Positions 24,241 through 26,654 of a DNA stretch of 26,654 nt are shown here, in pieces; within the stretch, counting starts at the first letter, position 1, and each line of letters opens with the position of its first letter. Source of the stretch: JAWXCB01 sp034440455. Lineage in GTDB: Bacteria; Bacteroidota; Bacteroidia; Chitinophagales; CAIOSU01. Under the pieces are notes generated by a model, which worked only from the letters and a program-made list of their open reading frames with translations, had not been told where the DNA came from and searched no databases. The stretch is taken from assembly GCA_034440455.1 (NCBI GenBank), contig JAWXCB010000115.1, positions 1-26,654 on the forward strand, in the 5' to 3' direction. The translations under genes and the position numbers were made by a program.

Positions 24241-24266
24241 TTAACTTCAATCTTTAAACTTCAAAC
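24201..24266 (+). repeat. Dispersed composite repeat, copy 2, overlapping the SCO1 3' end
   Basis: AATAAAA, then a core ending GGCGACAGACAAC at 24235, then sequence with TTTAAACTTCAAAC. Over the 27-bp core it matches copy 1 (ending at 23155) at 23 positions by hand alignment. The first 40 bases lie inside the SCO1 reading frame and encode its last 13 residues and the stop. Confidence 0.65.
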
Positions 24267-24278
24267 CTTTATTTGGGG

Positions 24279-24299
24279 ATGGCGGATTAAATCCGCCAT
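24279..24299. repeat. REP-like hairpin ATGGCGGAT-TAA-ATCCGCCAT
   Basis: The arms ATGGCGGATT and AATCCGCCAT are perfectly complementary about a single central A; in RNA, 9 bp with a three-base loop. The layout resembles the CCGTTGGCTAAAGCCAACGG hairpin at 50-69. It sits between SCO1 and the DUF420 gene and is followed by more TTTAAACC/CAAACTTCAAAC repeats up to 24330. It is not followed by a T-tract. Confidence 0.55.
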
Positions 24300-24335
24300 G
24301 ATAGTAACTTTAAACCTCAAACTTCAAACTCGCAA

Positions 24336-24851
24336 GTGAGTGACGCTTTCTATAAACGATTGATAATTGCCGTGTCAATGCTGATTCCTGCATTAGTCAC
24401 TGCGCTGGTGTTTGTGAAAATTCCGGTGGAAGGAGTTAACCTTTTATTCTTTCCGAAATTTCACGCCACGCTAAATTCCATCACTTCCGTATTGCTCGTT
24501 TTCGGTTTTTTTTTCATCAAACGGAAAAATATCATCGCGCACAAAACCTGTATGTTTGGCGCGATTGGGATGTCGGTGTTGTTCCTGCTGTCTTATGTGT
24601 TTTATCACACTATTTCCGAGCCGACCAAATATGGCGGAGAGGGCATAATGCGCCCGTTGTATTTTTTCATTCTCATCACGCACATCGTGCTTGCTGCGGC
24701 TATTCTTCCTGCTGTACTCTTAACAGTTTATCGTGCGCTCACGAATCAAATCCCAGCGCACAGAAAAATCGCGCGGTGGACATTTCCCGTTTGGCTCTAT
24801 GTTGCCGTAACGGGTGTGTTGGTTTATCTGATGATGGCGCCTTACTATTGA
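24336..24851 (+). CDS. DUF420 family membrane protein (CtaM-like)
   Basis: A 171-residue protein with about five hydrophobic helices of the DUF420 family. Typical features are FFPKFHATLNSITSVLLVFGF, KRKNIIAHKTCMFGAI, VFYHTISEPTKYGGEG and HRKIARWTFPVWLYVAVTGV. In Firmicutes the relative CtaM is needed for activity of heme A oxidases, and the position behind the cox genes supports an assembly role here; that is inference. The start is a GTG at 24336, because the first ATG (24378) would remove part of the first membrane helix. The GTG lies five bases after a stretch of repeats. This is the last gene of the cluster, ending just before a strong terminator. Confidence 0.85.
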   Translation: MSDAFYKRLIIAVSMLIPALVTALVFVKIPVEGVNLLFFPKFHATLNSITSVLLVFGFFFIKRKNIIAHKTCMFGAIGMSVLFLLSYVFYHTISEPTKYGGEGIMRPLYFFILITHIVLAAAILPAVLLTVYRALTNQIPAHRKIARWTFPVWLYVAVTGVLVYLMMAPYY

Positions 24852-24861
24852 GTTATAAAAA

Positions 24862-24894
24862 CACAAAACCCACGGACAAGCCGTGGGTTTTGTG
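24862..24894. terminator. Bidirectional intrinsic terminator between convergent genes
   Basis: CACAAAACCCACGG pairs perfectly with CCGTGGGTTTTGTG over 14 bp around a 5-nt loop ACAAG. The outer part of the stem is A-rich on one side and T-rich on the other, so it can terminate both the act-cox cluster (plus strand) and the convergent gene at 24915-25760 (minus strand). It starts 11 bp after the DUF420 stop. Confidence 0.85.
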
Positions 24895-24914
24895 CTTACA
24901 TCCAACTCAAACTT

Positions 24915-25760
24915 TTAATTTCCTAAGCGTACGGCTCCGCTTTTTACTTTCAGTATGCCGTAGTTTCTCGCCTTCGTTGCGCCATTTTTCTTCATCAGTC
25001 CGCGGAAAGCAAGCTCACCACCTGTTTGCACGGTGAAGGTTCCCCCATTATTCAGATAATCACCCGTGATGGTGAGCGTGTTGCCCGGCTCTACGATGAG
25101 CGTGGCTCCGTTTTCGAGCGTCAGGTCAGTAACGGTTACATCGGTATCTACCGTGAGCGTGCCGCTTTGCACCACTACTGAATCAGCCGCAATGGGCGAG
25201 CCGTTTGTCCAGTTGGGGTTGTCAGTCCAGTTCGCATCTCCGGTCCATGTCGGGGGACCACCCGCGCTGCCGTAAGTAATCGTCACTCTTGCGTAAGCAT
25301 TTGACCATGCAGCGTTTTGGTCAATCACTAAGCACATCACTCCTCCGGCTATGGTGAATGTGTTCAACCCGCCCACGACATAGCCTGCCGTATCAAGCGT
25401 ATAGGTATAGACGATTGGATCACACATGCTGGAATTTGATGTTACATAATTATTATTAGCAACCCCGTTTAAGGTTGTGCCAACAGCGCCATTAAATCCG
25501 TATGTTTCATAAAACTCTATCGTAGCTGAAGTCACTGTGTATGTGCCGGTGCTTGTCCAGGATAACGAAACAGGCTGGCCGCAGGTGTACCTATCGTCCC
25601 AAGTAACACACCCCGGACCACTCATATCCCAGTCGGTAAGGTCTGCTGCAAACAAATCATACACAACCGCTTGCGCGAACGATGAAGCATACGCGCAGAG
25701 CACGAATGCAACAAGCACGATTGTTCTGCCGATAAAAAGAATTGGAAACGAGTTTTTCAT
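24915..25760 (-). CDS. Secreted hypothetical protein with repetitive beta-strand region
   Basis: I recognise no specific family. The 281-residue product starts with a clear signal peptide (about 1-30, ending SSFAQA) and is exported. Residues about 31-170 are rich in Ser, Thr and aromatic residues, with four cysteines that may pair as disulfides. From about 175 (PTWTGDANWTDNPNWTNGSP) the chain changes to short hydrophobic strands (ADSVVVQSGTLTVDTDVTVT, LENGATLIVEPGNTLTITGD), the pattern of a beta-helix or beta-solenoid found in many secreted Bacteroidota proteins. No T9SS sorting domain is present; the end (GILKVKSGAVRLGN) is abrupt, so C-terminal truncation is possible. It converges on the act-cox cluster, sharing its terminator. 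No Bacteroidota promoter is visible upstream. Confidence 0.75.
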   Translation of the reverse strand: MKNSFPILFIGRTIVLVAFVLCAYASSFAQAVVYDLFAADLTDWDMSGPGCVTWDDRYTCGQPVSLSWTSTGTYTVTSATIEFYETYGFNGAVGTTLNGVANNNYVTSNSSMCDPIVYTYTLDTAGYVVGGLNTFTIAGGVMCLVIDQNAAWSNAYARVTITYGSAGGPPTWTGDANWTDNPNWTNGSPIAADSVVVQSGTLTVDTDVTVTDLTLENGATLIVEPGNTLTITGDYLNNGGTFTVQTGGELAFRGLMKKNGATKARNYGILKVKSGAVRLGN

Positions 25761-25867
25761 GGGATGATGTTTATTAGGGTTTAAATTTTTTACTGCTTCA
25801 CTGTCGGCTCTTTCTCCCTCACATCATCCGCGCTGCTCCGCCTGAAGCGGGCATCTTTAAAAAGTCC
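25761..25867. other. Non-coding stretch upstream of the secreted protein gene
   Basis: No gene recognised. It should contain the promoter of the minus-strand gene, but no TTTG-N19-TAnnTTTG match was found. A short CCGC/GCGG dyad lies near 25838-25850. The border with the group II intron fragment to the right cannot be placed exactly. Confidence 0.4.
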
Positions 25868-26090
25868 GGGAGTGTCTTCTACGGGAGAGAAGCGCAATTG
25901 TTATACGAAAAGGAAAGATTAAACGGGAAGAGGATAGCCGTCAGTGAACAGGCGGCAGTAAATGAAACCTTCGTAGAAAATGAGGCAAGCTATGGTATGC
26001 TTAGTGAACCGCTGTATGCGTGACCCGCATGTACAGTGGTGTGAGAGCCCCTCCCCGTCACCAACAGGTGGCGGGGTGGGCTATTCGATT
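25868..26090 (+). mobile_element. 3' fragment of a group II intron (domains V and VI)
   Basis: Domain V lies at about 26006-26043: CCGCTGTA pairs with TACAGTGG below a two-base TG bulge on the 3' strand, and TGCG pairs with CGCA above it. This 2-nt-bulged hairpin is the hallmark of group II introns. Domain VI follows at about 26047-26082, a GC-rich hairpin around AACA. The 3' end CTATTCGATT resembles bacterial intron ends, with A26083 seven bases from the end as the likely branch point. Upstream, TTCTACG/CGTAGAA and GCCGTC/GGCGGC pairings fit the intron RNA just before domain V. The 5' end and the reverse transcriptase ORF are not in the window, so the element is a truncated remnant. The left border is approximate. 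Confidence 0.7.
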
Positions 26091-26233
26091 AGGGTCTGGC
26101 GTTCTTGTCCACCGAGCTTGTAAACCATTGTCGTTATTGAGTTGTCGTGTCATTGAGTGTCGGTTGTGTGTTGCGTATTTTTTATTATTTTAAAGCGTTG
26201 GATTTTTTTAATTCAATTTTTCGATAGGGTCGG
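26091..26233. other. Non-coding stretch beyond the intron end
   Basis: No gene recognised. It contains two imperfect copies of a TTGTCGT...ATTGAGT unit at about 26128-26157 and GTTG-rich sequence. Long T-runs near 26186 and 26208 could be a decayed terminator region. A 71-codon open frame crossing this area on the plus strand has no protein-like features. Confidence 0.4.
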
Positions 26234-26301
26234 CTTTGCAAGCTCTTTTAAAAGCTTTGGTTTAGCGTTGTCTCGTGCTGCTTTTAAATGTGCTTGCAAA
26301 A
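26234..26301. repeat. Imperfect 21-bp inverted repeat around a 24-nt spacer
   Basis: The arms at 26235-26255 (TTTGCAAGCTCTTTTAAAAGC) and 26280-26300 are complementary at 19 of 21 positions. The spacer contains GTTTAGCGTTGTCTCG. The left arm is itself partly palindromic. It would form a long stem as RNA or single-stranded DNA, with no T-tract immediately after. The function is unknown; an IS end, an attC-like folded recombination site or a REP element are all possible. Confidence 0.5.
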
Positions 26302-26351
26302 TGCGTCAGGGGTTTATTGGTGGTTGTTTTCCTTGTTGGATCCATAATGCA

Positions 26352-26498
26352 TCAAATATAAATTCCTTGTAGCCACTTTGAAAATCGTGGTCTGTCGAGA
26401 ATTATTTGAATATCTCTGTCTGCGTAAACAAATACTGTCCAGTCTATGACACCAAAACGCTTGTTGATTTTGTTTTCATAGTAAATTTCATATATCAA
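26352..26498 (-). CDS. Possible small protein or gene fragment, 48 codons
   Basis: No family recognised. On the minus strand a frame opens with TTG and encodes YEIYYENKINKRFGVIDWTV and continues with FVYADRDIQIILDRPRFSKW, a composition that looks protein-like with mixed charged and aromatic residues. It begins 13 bp after the stop of the OsmC-family gene, in the same direction. There is no ATG, so it could be the remnant of a longer gene or a chance frame. Confidence 0.3.
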   Translation of the reverse strand: MIYEIYYENKINKRFGVIDWTVFVYADRDIQIILDRPRFSKWLQGIYI

Positions 26499-26511
26499 AA
26501 GGCCTGTTTAA

Positions 26512-26654
26512 TCAAAATACTGGTTCAATAATTATCTCTGTTAAAACTGAGTTCGCAATAAAACATTCCGTGTGTGCACGGTGGTGCATTTCATCTATTA
26601 TAGTTTTATCAGGAATGTTATCTCCTGCAAACGTTATTTTAGGCCTAAGATAAA
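26512..26654 (-). CDS. OsmC/Ohr family protein, C-terminal part (runs off the window)
   Basis: On the minus strand the window edge opens in a frame reading YLRPKITFAGDNIPDKTII, then DEMHHRAHTECFIANSVLTE and IIIEPVF before TGA at 26512-26514. The HHxAHxxCFIANSV segment is the C-terminal signature of OsmC-like proteins, and its Cys is the second redox-active cysteine of this hydroperoxide-reducing family. Only about the last 46 residues are visible; the start and first active-site cysteine lie beyond 26654, so OsmC, Ohr and general OsmC-like proteins cannot be told apart. Confidence 0.75.
   Translation of the reverse strand, partial: YLRPKITFAGDNIPDKTIIDEMHHRAHTECFIANSVLTEIIIEPVF

Noticed and set aside
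25853..26023. Open frame of over 50 codons on the plus strand through the group II intron fragment (EKERLNGKRIAVSEQAA...)
   Set aside because: It overlaps RNA structure ending in domain V, and the frame stops inside that hairpin. The reading frame is better explained by conserved intron RNA than by a protein.
26157..26372. 71-codon open frame on the plus strand
   Set aside because: It crosses T-runs and the 68-nt inverted repeat, has no protein-like features, and overlaps another candidate frame on the minus strand.
1..26654. tRNA or rRNA genes
   Set aside because: Looking for T-loop and anticodon-arm patterns by eye gave no convincing tRNA and no rRNA segment. A tRNA covariance search would settle it.

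Overview
The window looks like chromosomal DNA of a Bacteroidota bacterium, probably environmental and possibly from a metagenome assembly. The evidence: a secreted protein ending in a type IX secretion (T9SS) sorting domain; Bacteroidota-type promoters (TTTG, 19 bp, TAnnTTTG) at 5101-5131 and 9360-9390; weak or absent Shine-Dalgarno sequences; an atpD-atpC pair detached from the other ATP synthase genes; and an alternative complex III (ACIII) operon running directly into aa3-type cytochrome oxidase genes.

Left part (1-9443). REP-like hairpins precede a large secreted vanadium-haloperoxidase/PAP2-type enzyme with three Ig-like repeats and a T9SS tail (263-3514). A cysteate synthase-like PLP enzyme follows (3564-4913), a likely first step towards sulfonolipids. 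Next come atpD and atpC, a sphingomyelin synthase-like PAP2_C membrane protein, a stand-alone C-terminal half of RecQ (RQC-HRDC-HTH, no helicase motor), and a frameshifted remnant of a Bro-N/antirepressor-type gene with a perfect 12-bp hairpin at the break.

Central part (9444-24851). One co-directional cluster encodes actA-actB-actC-actD-actE-actF, coxB, coxA, ctaB, two subunit III paralogues, a subunit IV, a SCO1-type copper chaperone and a DUF420 protein. Together they form a menaquinol to cytochrome c to O2 module with some of its assembly factors: ACIII oxidises quinol through Fe-S clusters and hemes, and the aa3 oxidase reduces oxygen at heme a3/CuB. CtaB supplies heme O and SCO1 delivers copper to CuA. 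Heme A synthase (ctaA) is not in the window. Several spacers in this cluster are filled with related short repeats that touch or overlap gene ends.

Right part (24852-26654). A strong bidirectional terminator separates the cluster from a convergent secreted protein gene on the minus strand. Beyond it lie the 3' end of a group II intron (domains V and VI, no reverse transcriptase), a 68-nt imperfect inverted repeat, a possible 48-codon ORF, and the C-terminal end of an OsmC-family gene that runs off the window.

The respiratory core is a known arrangement. The less ordinary material is the repeat family invading gene ends, the motorless RecQ, the broken Bro-N gene with its hairpin, the pairing of a cysteate synthase with a sphingomyelin synthase-like enzyme, and the structured debris at the right edge.
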